The notes under the pieces: model-generated | The model's input: the letters and a program-made list of their open reading frames with translations, nothing else | Database searches by the model: none | What the model was told of the DNA's origin: nothing | Made by a program: the position numbers and the translations under genes | Origin: Chara braunii | Taxonomy: Eukaryota; Streptophyta; Charophyceae; Charales; Characeae | Direction: 5' to 3' | NCBI GenBank assembly: GCA_003427395.1 | Contig: BFEA01000076.1 | Coordinates: 2,140,274 to 2,174,413, forward strand | Length of the DNA stretch: 34,140 nt | In this document: positions 10,321 to 20,629 of the stretch, piece by piece | Numbering within the stretch: the stretch's first letter is position 1 | Layout: each line of letters begins with the position of its first letter

Positions 10321-10433
10321 TTCGTCTTTTCTTATTCCTTTCTCAACGTTTCTTCTAGTGTCCGCTCCTTGGGGCGGAGGGGGGTGCGAGGGAGGATCAA
10401 GTTTTTTTTAGGAGCTCATTCCGGATTCCTTTG
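10321..10433. other. Short spacer before the 53/36-bp repeat
   Basis: T-rich, then a G-rich stretch (about 10373-10400). Nothing further is recognised. Confidence 0.5.
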
Positions 10434-10710
10434 TCTCATTCATCACCCTTAGCACATCAAGCTCTTTCGTTCTTCGACTCCTCTCGTCTCATTCATCACC
10501 CTTAGTACATCAGGCTTTTTCGTCCTTCGGCTCCTCTCGTCTCATTCATCACCCTTAGTACATCAGGCCTTTTCGTCTCATTCATCACCCTTAGTACATC
10601 AGGCCTTCTCGTCTTTCGACTCTTTTTGTCTCATTCATCACCCTTAGTACATCAGACCTTTTTCGTCTCATTCATCACCCTTAGTACATCAGGCCTTCTC
10701 GTTTTCGACT
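10434..10710. repeat. Six-copy 53/36-bp tandem repeat
   Basis: TCTCATTCATCACCCTTAG starts at 10434, 10487, 10540, 10576, 10629 and 10666, giving spacings of 53, 53, 36, 53 and 37. The short units lack the TTCG-CTCCTCT tail of the long units. The alternation suggests duplication of a long-short pair by unequal exchange. Confidence 0.95.
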
Positions 10711-10828
10711 CTTCTCGCTCTTTTATCCCATGCATCCTTCCCGAAGTTTGCCACCATTAGTGCCTCTTCTCCCTCGATTTTTCGGACCGGTGTATCTTTT
10801 TCCCTCACTTGAATGCGACGTTGTCAGT

Positions 10829-10854
10829 GCGAATACCCTTACAAGGGTATCCGC
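10829..10854. repeat. Hairpin ATACCCTT/AAGGGTAT
   Basis: 8-bp perfect inner arms at 10833-10850 with a 2-nt centre. One mismatch further out, GCG/CGC extends the stem. Confidence 0.85.
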
Positions 10855-12279
10855 CCTGTTTTTTGCAAGTGACAGAAAATAAGTTTGGTTTAAAGTCTAA
10901 GTATACCGTGCGAGGCACGACTGAGTCTATGGTTTACGTTGTCTAGGTGGTTGGTTAGAGTACAGAGTGTGTGGGTGCGCATACTTATGGCGCACATGAT
11001 CTCTTTCGTTTTTGATGATTGTGGAAACCGGCGTTGATCGCCAACCAGATTTTTATCTTTGATTAAACTAGCATTAAAAAGATTACTTCTCTGAATTGGT
11101 GCGCTTGCTTGTGACTTGTGCATACGTGCGGAGGGCGACGTCGATAACATAGTGATTTCGAAAACGTTTCGGTAAGTCTGCACGTTGCGTGATATCTGTT
11201 TGTTTAGATGTCCGCTAGTACTACGCTCAACTTTGGGCCTAGCACTATTGGTTACAACGTCGGACTTTCATCAGCGAGATTGAGGGATCGAGACCAAGCG
11301 GCGACAACGTGGAAGCGGCACGAATGAATCACGGGATTGAGGGTCCGGCGAGGCTATCCCTTTTGGCTTTGTTGTCGGCGGCATCATAACGGTGCTAGTG
11401 TTTTCGATTCTTCTCATGCGTCATATTCTGACGATTAAAAGTTTCTAAATAATTCTTATACTTTCTGTCGTATTACTATTTGGCTCCGATGCTCCTTGAC
11501 TCGGACGCGACATTGGATTTGGAGGTCGTCGTGACGGTCGAGGGCCTTGAGCGCGCACCTCCTTTGGTTGGATTGCAGGCTGACGAGTTCAAACATGCAT
11601 GCGAGCAGGTGGGTGGTCAACCCACGAGGAGGGAGGAGCCTGAGCGGCGCGGACCTTTTTGCGAGCGTACCATCTACCAGCAGCGAATCTATACTGTAGG
11701 GGTTGAGGTGGGAATATGTCCCTTGGGACCTGCCTAGGCGCACCAGGAAGGGGCCGCAGGCTACATAGCTGTTTATGTGGAACCCGCCTCCACACTCGCT
11801 CCGGACCCGCGCCCTCGATCCCACAATCTGCTGTGAGCGCATGGACTGTGAGCATGCCCGTTGGGACCCGAAAGAAGAAGGGTCAATGCCCTGGTACAGT
11901 AGAGCGGATCGTACTGAGGGGAGGCCACTACTGCGGCTGCTCACAAAAAATCCGCCATCCACTTTTGTGCCTAGGTCCTACTACCACTGATGAGCTGCAC
12001 CAGGGCCCGAGGCGGTGGAGGACTCCAAGGCAGAGCACAACAGGGCCGGTGAGGTAGAGGTTAGTTATTTCGGCAAGTGAGTTCGTAGGCGCTTCGCTGC
12101 ACATTTCGACTTCTATGACCACCGTCCTGCTGTCGGTGTTAACGCACAGGCTAGTGTCGAGCGGTTACGGGAAGAGGAAACGGTCACGATGGACAGAAGT
12201 GTCACAGGAAAGATTGGCCGCTACTGGAAGTAGCGCTGGCGGAAGCTGTTAAGAGCGCGCAGAGAAGAGTTGAGTGAAC

Positions 12280-12470
12280 TTGGCGCGGTTTCGCGCCAGG
12301 GTACGTTCAGAAAACGGACAGATGAAACAGCGAAAGCGGAGTGACGAGAGACTGTCGGGTAGTAAGAACGATATATTCCGACTACTGGTGTTGGGCTAGT
12401 GGCAGTGGAGGGACGAACGAAGACAGTGGTTGAGAGTGGAGGAATGAACCCAACGCGATTTCGCGTCGGG
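12280..12470. repeat. Pair of related CGCG stem-loops with covarying stems
   Basis: Copy 1: TGGCGCG-GTTT-CGCGCCA at 12281-12298. Copy 2: CCCAACGCG-ATTT-CGCGTCGGG at 12449-12470. Both are followed by a GTTCAGAAAA block. Two stem pairs differ by double, pairing-preserving changes (G-C to A-T and T-A to C-G) and one further pair is lost. Confidence 0.8.
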
Positions 12471-12530
12471 CGCGTTCAGAAAAATCAAGATGAAGGGAAG
12501 TAATTCGAGCGCAGTCTAGGAGGCATCGCT

Positions 12531-12556
12531 CTCTCGATCCGTAGCGGAATCGAGAG
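12531..12556. repeat. Hairpin CTCTCGAT-CCG/CGG-ATCGAGAG
   Basis: 11 paired bases with one bulged A and a TAG loop. It is followed by a G-rich run, not a T-run, so it is not a terminator-like signal. Confidence 0.88.
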
Positions 12557-14400
12557 GGGGAGGATGCGGTCCCGGGGTTTTGGTCCCGGGCGAATCACAT
12601 GGACAGGTTAGTTTTAGTGCTAGGTGACTAGATTAGGAGGTTAGCAAGAAAAGGGATGCGCGGAGCTATGGCGGACAAAGAAATGATGAGAGGAGAGGAA
12701 CGATCGATCCTGGATGGATTCATGTAAGAAAAGGTGGTAAGTCGCGGTTTTCAGGAAGGGTGGATCATGTGAGAAGCTTAGTTTTGAGGGTAGATTAGTG
12801 AGATTGGAGTTCAGAAGAAGGATTAGTGCGCGGAGGCAGTGATGGGGTTAGAGGAGATGGGAGGGAAGAACATCGGGTACTCCCGTTTCTCGACGTGTTT
12901 CGACAGGGTAAAAGTCGAACCTCAGGCTTTGATGTGGGGCGAATCCGTTGACGAAGCCATATTAGGAGTAGGGTGAGTAGTTTTGTTAGTAGGAGAGAAT
13001 GGTGCAGCGTAGAGGGAATGGGTGTTGCGATCGTGAAAGGAGCTAATTCGAGGCATCACACACCCAACCGCTTGCTGATGATGGGTTCGTTTGATCTTGC
13101 ACATCCTATCGATGGAAGTAGCCTCACACTATCTTGTAGCATACGAGGGGGCGCTCCCGTCTGACGGAAAGACCCCTACTCCATAGCCACATCAGGAGTT
13201 TTGCGCAAAGTACCCATCGCCTTGGAGTACCTTCCTACATCTAGCGGAAGGTTTACTCGGTTTGCCGCCCTCCCGGTGGGAGTGATGTAAGACCGGTCGA
13301 GAAGGAGGGGGCCTACTTAGCGAACTGGCCGTACGGATAAATCGAAGGGGGAGCTACGGGGCAAGGCCGAATGATGCAACTGCGGACTAAACTTTATGAA
13401 TACGGTACGAGGTTCCTTCTCATGTTACGCACTGAGAGGATGTAGAAAGCAATGCATGAGATTGTCGAGCTGCAGGCTCGAGTTTTAACCCTGCAGTCTG
13501 GCTTACTCGGAAAGGCCCTCCGGTGGTATTCAGGAGGTCTCGGGCCAATCGCTGATGGCCTTATGTACATGAGCAACTATTTTGTAGCCGCGAACAACAA
13601 ACGAAGGGATCCTTGCGAACGAATAACTGCTGGTGTCTTCAACACCAGCGGGTGGCGTCCCCGTTGATTGCGCATCGCACATCAAGTAGTTGCAGTTGAG
13701 TGAGGCCGACCTTGAGGCCGAAGGATAAACTGTTGGACAGCGTGCTGGTCGAACCAGCGGTCGAGACAGCAAAGAAGCTAGTTGCTTGCTGAAGGTCTAC
13801 TTGCCGGCCGAACGCTGCCTGCCCCGTTGGGGAGGTGAAGTAAGTGGGTAACAACGGGGCAAAAGGCTCGCCCACTCGCCGACGCACTTCTTAGTCCGCC
13901 GGTCAAAGTTGCAATAGACCAACCACGACAGTGCAGACTCAGCTATTAGCTAGTGGACTGATGATCCCACCGGGCGAAGCAGTAGGGGGTGGTGTGGCCA
14001 AGGCACGAAAGGTCACGAATTCTGCAAAGTAACTGAGTTACTGAAGAAGAGTATTGCTATGATTATAGAAAATCGTCAGGGAGTCGACAACAAATGGCCT
14101 CCCAACAGTTGACCAGGTGTGTTGTGCACTTTGGCTCCCATTGCGGGGCCCTCTAGCGAGTGAAGGAACCAAGGCCCTCTCGTGGAAGTCTGAGAGCACC
14201 CTTCTTGTATCTCGAGAGTCTGAAACCCCTTATCTTCTGCCCTTCTTACTCTAAGTCTAGTCCTGTTCTGAGAGGAAGGCGGCAGGTGGGATTGCAACCC
14301 GTAGGACCGCAACAAGACTTTGTGGGGAGTCAGCCCACCGATTGCGGGAGCTCTACTGGAACTCAGAAGGAGTTCTGGAGGCAGGGAACTGAGAGGTAAC

Positions 14401-14654
14401 CTTTCATCTCCTTCAATAAACCCAATTATAACCCTTATCTGTATCGCTTGCTATGTTTGACTAAGTATACTGCATGCATCCCTACTTTGACTTTTATGTT
14501 TGACTTTCAACACAACCAAACTTAAGTAAAGGAATGATTGTGCAAATTCAGTTTCAGTTTTTGTTGTATTGATTGAAAGCAGATTGTGAGATTGCATTTG
14601 GGAGGAAGGATGGGAGGAAGGTAGCTTTGCTTGTGTCCAACCGGGTTAACCAAA
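14401..14654. other. Spacer with TTTGACT motifs
   Basis: TTTGACT or TTTGACTT occurs at about 14456, 14486 and 14500, and related TTGACT motifs continue into the stem-loop region. Nothing else is recognised. Confidence 0.4.
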
Positions 14655-15382
14655 GGCTGGGAGAGTCTCCATAAGATTGGAGGGTCCAGTGCCATGTTTA
14701 TTTTTGACTGCGTGAAGGACCAGACAGGTTCCCATAAGTTTGGGTGCTCTGGTTGCTCTGACTTGTGAGGGTTGACTGTGATTGACTTTTTCAGGGACCA
14801 AGCATGTTCCATAAGTTTGGGTGGCTTGGTCGCCTTGTTCACTTTGGGTTTCTTTCAGTTTCTTTTGGTTCCGAACGAGGAGGTCTGAGCATGTTTCATG
14901 AGTTTGGGTGGCTCAGCCTCTTCCTGCTTTGGCTTTAAGAGAAAAAACCAGGCTGAGGACCAGACATGTTCCATAAGTTTGGGTGGTTTTGGTTCAATGC
15001 CACGCACATGCTGGAACCAAAAGGTTATAACTTGGCTATACTTTATTACTACACTACTTACGAACAGGCTAGTCAGACAGGGTTCCATAAGTTTGTGTGG
15101 TCTGACTATAGCTTATCACAAACTAAAAAGAGTATTAATTAAGAGTAAATTTGTAGTACGAAAGGGCAAACTGAATCTTGAGCTAAAGATGATCGGTTCA
15201 GCTATATGCTACCTCAAAAGACTAAGTGCGGATAATTATATAAAGTTGGGATACTTAAACAGTTCAGGGCGACTAGGGTGGCCTAGTCATATGCCCAAAG
15301 AAGAAAAAAGTTATTGTGCCTTGTGTTTGTGTATACTCAATGGTTGAGCTAGACATGTTCCATACGTTTGGGTGGTTTAGCT
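14655..15382. repeat. Seven-copy stem-loop family with shared loop and covarying arms
   Basis: A loop close to ATGTTCCATAAGTTTGGGTG recurs in the same orientation at about 14664, 14726, 14804, 14891, 14966, 15079 and 15355. It is flanked by arms that pair in each copy but differ between copies. GACCAAGC/GCTTGGTC is at 14796-14831 (8 bp perfect). TAGTCAGAC/GTCTGACTA is at 15070-15108 (9 bp perfect). CTGAGC/GCTCAG is at 14885-14916 and extends to GAGG/CCTC past one bulge. ACCAGA/TCTGGT is at 14719-14753. AGCTAGAC/GTTTAGCT is at 15347-15382 (one G-T pair). GGACCAGAC with GGTTTTGGTTC is at 14957-14995 (wobbles). The first copy (14655-14693) is weakest. A loopless relative, GACTAGG-GTGG-CCTAGTC, sits at 15271-15288. 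Spacers between copies look unrelated. Confidence 0.9.
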
Positions 15383-15590
15383 TTATGCCCTATGTAAGCT
15401 GGGTATAAAGGGATAAATCATTGAAAAACTATCAACTATTGTTTGATAAGTTGACTTGGGGGTGGTGAGAGTACTTACCTTCGTGGTTTGGCCTGCGTGT
15501 GGCTGAGTGAGATCACTACTTAGTCTGAGTTGCAGTTGATAGGTAGTTGCTTTAGTTGCTCCCCACGTGCTAGAGTCATAGGAGTTAGTT
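15383..15590. other. Spacer after the stem-loop family
   Basis: No gene or repeat seen. It leads into a short tandem duplication of TTTAAATTCCTGCATTTTCTGA at about 15589-15631. Confidence 0.4.
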
Positions 15591-15649
15591 TAAATTCCTG
15601 CATTTTCTGATTTAAATTCCTGCATTTTCTGAGCTAAGTTTCTTTTACG

Positions 15650-16310
15650 TAGATCAATACCTGCATTTTCTCGGATATTTTATTATACTTGGTCTTATAT
15701 AAATCTTGGTAAGCCACTTTCTCTACGGGAAGCGCTGCCGAAATTTCTACAGAACTAAGGAGTTAATCGGATTTTTTCTTTTCAAAGTTCAACTTGTCTG
15801 AATTTTATATATGACTTAGTAAAAATCTGGAGAGCCTCCTTTTCTAACGAGAGTGATGCCCAAATTTTTGTTAATTCGGGGAGTTAGACAAAATTGGACC
15901 TTGGGAAGTCAAAGTCACTTTAGATTATGAACTTAGCTTTGTATAAATCTTGGATTAACACTTTTCTAAAAGGGGTGATGCCGAAATTTTTACAAATCTA
16001 AGGAGTTAGTTACATTTTGTCTTAGTTGAACTCAGGTTTACTCTGTGATAAGTTTTCAAAGTGTTAAAAATTCGGTTGTGGGTTCATATCTGACTTAGTA
16101 AAAATCTTGAAAGACTTTTTTTTTAAAGGGGGTGCTGTTCAAATTTTTACTAATTCAGGGAGTTAAACAAAATTTGGCTTTCCATATTTGTAGTTTGTTT
16201 TGTTTTCATATTTGAGTTAGTACAAATTTTGCGAAGGCATTTTTCCTACGGGAAGTGTTGCCGAAATTTTCTTAGTTTAGAGGAGTTAGATTATATTTCG
16301 ACAGGTCGTA
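15650..16310 (+). repeat. Five-copy, roughly 122-bp diverged tandem repeat
   Basis: Each copy reads GTAAAAATCTTG, a T-rich block, an AC/GGGAG-like block, GTGATGCC, GAAATTTTTAC, then AGGAGTTA. The (C/A)AAATTT anchors lie at about 15738, 15859, 15981, 16138 and 16261, giving spacings of 121, 122, 157 and 123. The fourth interval has about 35 extra bases. Copies are well diverged. Repeats like this are common in LTRs of plant retroelements, which fits the LTR-like DNA to the right; that assignment is inference. Confidence 0.88.
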
Positions 16311-16900
16311 GGTCTTGCAATCCACTTTGTATAGAGGAGATTATTTCAAAGGTCTACCTTGTCATTAGGCACTAACTTAAGGGTAGACTCATGAGTAATT
16401 AAGTAGAATGATCCTTGGTAAAATCGTGATATGGAGATTACTCCCGATTTGGACTTATAGATTTAGCTTGGGGATTGGCCTGTTTTGTGTTACAGGTCTT
16501 CTTGATCGATTGATTCAAGATTTGGGCTAGATTCAGCTTTATCCTACGAGAATCATCTCTTGTTATCACTGATAACAGGTCGGTTGCCGATTCGTCGGTT
16601 TACGACTCAACTCCAATCCACTCCTGCTACTCAACCTAAAGACTTTAGCCTTGTGATTTGAATTGTTTTGTTGTGTTTTCGCCCGGACTTTATTTGAATG
16701 GTCATTTAAAGAAAAGTACCGAGTATTTTATTTTGAGGAGTTGCACAAGAGTGAGGCTTGCATGGCTAAAACGAGGGGTATGAGTGCAGAGAATGGTTGA
16801 AGTTGCCCCCGTGTAGTGCATGGACCTTTGGTTGAATCTTTGATGTGATTGCAGGTGTGTTTTATGGTTCAAACTTTGGAGTGACTCTCTGCGATCATAT
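16311..16900. other. Unassigned DNA left of element C
   Basis: No gene seen. It could be U3 of the LTR that ends near 17575, but no left end with a matching terminal repeat was found. Confidence 0.35.
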
Positions 16901-17575
16901 ACATATATATGGCTGAGAGGAGTCCCACTGTGATTGTGAGAAGTGATCGTCATATAAGTATAACCCTCTATATATATGTAAATACATATGTCTTGAATAT
17001 TTCGCGCGACCTACTGTGACCGTGCGTAAGGGTTAAACAAATTATGCTTTTGAGAGAAAAAAAAAATCTCCTGTTATCCTTTGTTTTTTAGAGGTTTTTA
17101 TAGTTGGACGTTGTAGTCCGTGGCAGCTGTCAAAGTCAAACCTCTTGATTTCTCTCCACGCCCTGGATGATGGAGCTGGTCTTCAGGGCGATAAGAGACG
17201 ATTGCCACCACAAGTATGAACCTTTGTACCACTCACTCTCCGCAGGGTGCAGTATGCTACAGCGAACGAGAAACACCCTCGGCTGGTCCACCTCTGCGAT
17301 TGCAGTTGACTAGCTTTCGTACTGTGGACTGGTAGCTCGGCGGGGATACGCCCATCGGAGAGAGGTGACAACTCCCGTAAGGTGGAGGTAAGTCGTGCCT
17401 CGGGTAGGCCCTATCCTGTCGTAGGGGCTCGCAAGAGGTATGGTCGGCGCACTCGGCCGGAGCGCCTTGCGAAAGCTCCATATGTATTCGCGACGACGAT
17501 CAGACCAACTCCTGGGTGACACGGCCGGGAGGGTCCCGCCCCACTTTGTGTGGTGCCGCACCAATGCGCTCGACA
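16901..17575 (+). mobile_element. Probable 5' LTR (R/U5) of element C
   Basis: The sequence ends ...CTCGACA two bases before a primer-binding site, as an LTR should. An AT-rich TATA-like stretch lies at 16966-16980 (CTATATATATG), about 600 bp before the LTR end. The second half is GC-rich. The left boundary is not determined and no identical 3' copy is visible in the window, so this is an inference from the primer-binding site. Confidence 0.45.
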
Positions 17576-17577
17576 GG

Positions 17578-17595
17578 TGGCGCCGTTGCCGGGGA
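17578..17595 (+). promoter_or_regulatory. tRNA-Asp type primer-binding site
   Basis: TGGCGCCGTTGCCGGGGA is complementary to the 3' end of plant tRNA-Asp and is the known primer-binding site of several plant Ty3 lineages such as Athila. It marks the boundary between the 5' LTR and the internal region of element C. It is followed at once by a stem: GGGA-TA-ACGGT-TGTCT-ACCGT-TG-TCCC at about 17592-17618. Confidence 0.85.
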
Positions 17596-17618
17596 TAACG
17601 GTTGTCTACCGTTGTCCC

Positions 17619-19600
17619 TGGTGGAACGACATCCGAGTATGAGAATGTGAGGAATAGGCAAAATGAGAAGTTTTTCTCTGGCCTTTTTATGGTTAATTAA
17701 CTAGTGGTATTGAAAGAGTGAAGGTTGACTGTGCGAGTTGGTTTTATTTGATGCAGTAAGGGTGGCGTGAGAGTGATAAGCGTTTTGGCTATGCGCCCAT
17801 GTACTGTGACTAGTAAGATGGTAGTTGGAGTTGGTACCCCGCTGACCATGATAGTTGACAGGTTTTGACGACGCTGTGCATATCTGATATGGCTAAGGTG
17901 AGATGAGGTGGCGTTAACATGGTTAAGCATGTTCTATTGTGGAAGGTTGACCTTATAAAGTACCTATTACGGTCGAAGGGTTATTCGAGTGATCATGAGG
18001 GCAACTTGGTGCCTTTGCATTAGGGTGAGGCTGAAGATGAGTAAGGGACCCTAATATGTTAGAAGTCATTGAGGGACTTCGAGGAGATATAGACTAAGAA
18101 GGCTGAAAGCTTTATGAATATGGATTGGGATCCTGAAATCTGGGTTCTAAGCGGTTGTTCGACTTATATAGTCATGGAAATGTGCGGTCTGCCGCGCGTG
18201 ATATGTTTCAATTAGGCATACAGGGCAATAGGCAGATGCGATAAACAACAAGCCATGACCTTAATGGAAAGGACTACCGGAAGTAGTGGATTTGCATGAC
18301 GTTTTTCCCTATAAAGGAGATATATGGGGGGTAGTTGTAGTAACAGTGAAAGGACTAGTGCTTAAACTATTTTGCTCACCCTTGATAGGGCGATGAGTTG
18401 TAGTAGATGTTAGACCTTCGCTTGAACCTTTCCAGGCTTGGACCATCCACTTGAGTCTATGAGGTTGGAGCTAAGGACTTGAGACTATTATCTTCTAAAA
18501 GCATTTTGTTTGAGTTATATGTTGAACTCATCCATATATGCCAGATTTAATGTAAGTGAGTTTGCCAAATGTCTAACTATGCGAGGCTATGTGCTTGATG
18601 ATTATATATATATATATGTTAATGGTTATCCTTGCCAGAAAATATTTACATGGGGTATGTATCCGAAGTACTTATTTGAACTTATGAGTCTGCAAGAATT
18701 TATATGAGCGTCTCAAGTCCAATGTTATTGTTTCCCCAAAGAGATGACTTTGAATAAATTATAATTTTGTCTTGTAGGTAGTAGTGAGACCCACGCCGGA
18801 ACTCTGTTCCTAGTCCATAGTGGGGTGTTGTTGTTGTATCCTCTGTGATAAGATGACTACACTACTACTGAATAGGAGGGAAGTATTTGAGCCTTGTCAG
18901 ACCATGGCCTATGAGGGAAGCAACTACCACATGCTGCAGAGAGGTAGGGGGTGAATCCCCAACTATTTTTGCGTCAAGTAGGTTCACTGGCACAGGACGG
19001 GATAGCACATCCCGAAGCATGTACGGCGAGGTTGTTTACTTTTTCGGCAAGGGTCTGCAAGGAGCGAGTGCTGGAATCAGAGGAAGAAGCAGTGAGGCTT
19101 GATCCTTGAGTGGGGCTCGGGGAGTTGAGATGCTATCCTTTCTAAAGTGGATTACACTGCCCCTCGCCACAATATACTTTTGTCAAACCTAGGGGAGTAA
19201 AATGTGGTACTCTCGTTGGTATTATGTCTGAGAGTGCTAATTGTTAGCGTCCTTATCTCTGATTATAACGTGTCTATCATATGAAATGTCTGTTGATATA
19301 AGCTTATTATGAAGTATTTGTATGTGCTTTGGATAACTGACTAGCTTGTACATAATATGTTTGATTGTTATAAAGAATTGTTGATGTCAGATTATCAAGG
19401 TGATATATCATTTTCCATAAGTAAATATTATTATAAATTTTGATATCTGTGAATGTGCTATTATTGTGATATATTACCATTATTATTTTCTCTAAGCTGG
19501 GTGGTCATAAACATTGGAAAGTATGAAATTTTAGTAAAAGATAGCTTTGAGCCAAGGCTCTTAGAGTAGGGGGTGTAAAAAGGATGATTGTTAGCATAGT
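17619..19600. other. Internal leader of element C, no readable gene
   Basis: About 2 kb downstream of the primer-binding site. Frames are short and none has a recognisable motif. A (TA)n run lies at about 18603-18617. This may be a long untranslated leader or a region of decayed or unrelated inserted DNA. Confidence 0.4.
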
Positions 19601-19823
19601 AACGGACGGCGTATGCTGGACGTTTTCTGTAATAGGCAGCCAACTCAGGATCCTTATGCAAAGGAAGATCCCAATATGACTTTGCCCGTTGAAAAGAAAG
19701 ACGGGCTCGAGATATCCTTGCCGAGGCGAGTTAAAGAAGGGGAATATATCTCTTCCTGGTGGGGTATGTTGCTAGAGACGGGTATCTTCCTCTGGATTCG
19801 ATGATGGTCAGGACTGCGCGATC

Positions 19824-20312
19824 GTGAGGGTGACCCTGTATGCGTCTCCCTCGTTTTGGGTCTTACATGGGATTGAGTTGGCACTTGGGCATGGTTGCCT
19901 GCTTGCTCGACCTTTGAGGGTAGCTGAGGGAGCTGCAGCAAAGTGGGCGAGAGGCAGAGTCCATGAAGGAGAGGAACAAGTGGAGGCCCGTTTAGAGGTC
20001 AAGTCTGCCAAAGAGTTTGCACTTCCTTCAACCCAACTGCGAGTTATCTTACCAGAGTTTCTGCTAGAGAAGTGTTTTGGGGGACTGTCGAGGATAGAGG
20101 CTACAGCAGAAGCCGCTTCGAGGGCGCGAGAGTGGGAGTATGGACGCTATACATGTGAATTGATATATGGCCTTTACCTGGACCGAAGGTTTATACCCCG
20201 TGGTCAAGGGATCAGGAATATGGTCAGTATTGTTGATGCCTATGCTGGCTCTCACAATCCAGATGAAAGGGCTGTAGATTGGGATGGGATTCAGGCGGTA
20301 GTGGGCCGTTAG
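19824..20312 (+). pseudogene. Unrecognised coding-like fragment
   Basis: Open from an ATG at 19824 to a TAG at 20310. The 162-residue product has a mixed, protein-like composition (runs such as ALGHGCLLARPLRVAEGAAA and REWEYGRYTCELIYGLYLDR) with no domain I recognise. A shorter open stretch in another frame precedes it (19613-19804). It lies on the same strand as the gag-like fragment at 20630, so it may be the amino-terminal part of the same element C polyprotein, separated by frameshifts or an intron. It could also be chance. Confidence 0.35.
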
Positions 20313-20629
20313 AGAGTGTCTCTCAAAGACTTGTCTGCGACCATTTTGCTATGTAGTAAGAGTGCGAGGGTCAGTAACTTTTGTAGCCGCAATTACTGTC
20401 GGCTTATGACTGGCTTGAAAATCCTGCCTATATAGGTTGTATACTGCTCATTGTACCCTTAAAGTTAAAGTAAGGGTGACTAAAGTTTAGACCTTGTGGT
20501 GCGAACGGGAAAGTAGTCAGTGTGAATTGAGTATTACCAGTTTTTACTAGCCTTATTTGTTTTGAGCCTTCTTGTGCCATAGTCTGATGACCGATTGCTT
20601 GTCATGCGTGTCAGGTCGGTACCAACATC

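Larger units (their letters stand above)
10711..14400. other. Unassigned DNA with several hairpins
   Basis: About 3.7 kb without a supported gene. Open frames at about 11456-11962 (minus) and 11480-11737 (plus) have no recognisable domain. The second could be a worn coding relic, since readable sequence continues past its stop to about 11830. Listed hairpins are at 10829-10854, 12280-12300, 12449-12470 and 12531-12556. GGTCCCGGG is directly repeated at about 12570-12590. From 12100 to 12900 the plus strand is rich in G and A. No promoter or terminal repeat is evident. Confidence 0.5.

Noticed and set aside
10434-10710. CRISPR-like regularly spaced repeats
   Set aside because: The variable parts are not unique spacers but partial copies of the same unit, and the setting is a eukaryotic nuclear genome without cas genes.
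11456-11962. 168-residue minus-strand frame
   Set aside because: No domain, unusual composition, and the opposite strand is equally readable; not enough to call a gene.
13161-13176. GACGGAAAGACCC, a stretch also found in large-subunit rRNA
   Set aside because: Only about 13 bases match; the flanks do not continue as rRNA.
14991-15001. GGTTCAATGCC as a pol III B-box (SINE or tRNA)
   Set aside because: The sequence fits the B-box, but no A-box or tRNA fold lies upstream at the right distance, and the site is explained by the right arm of a stem-loop copy.
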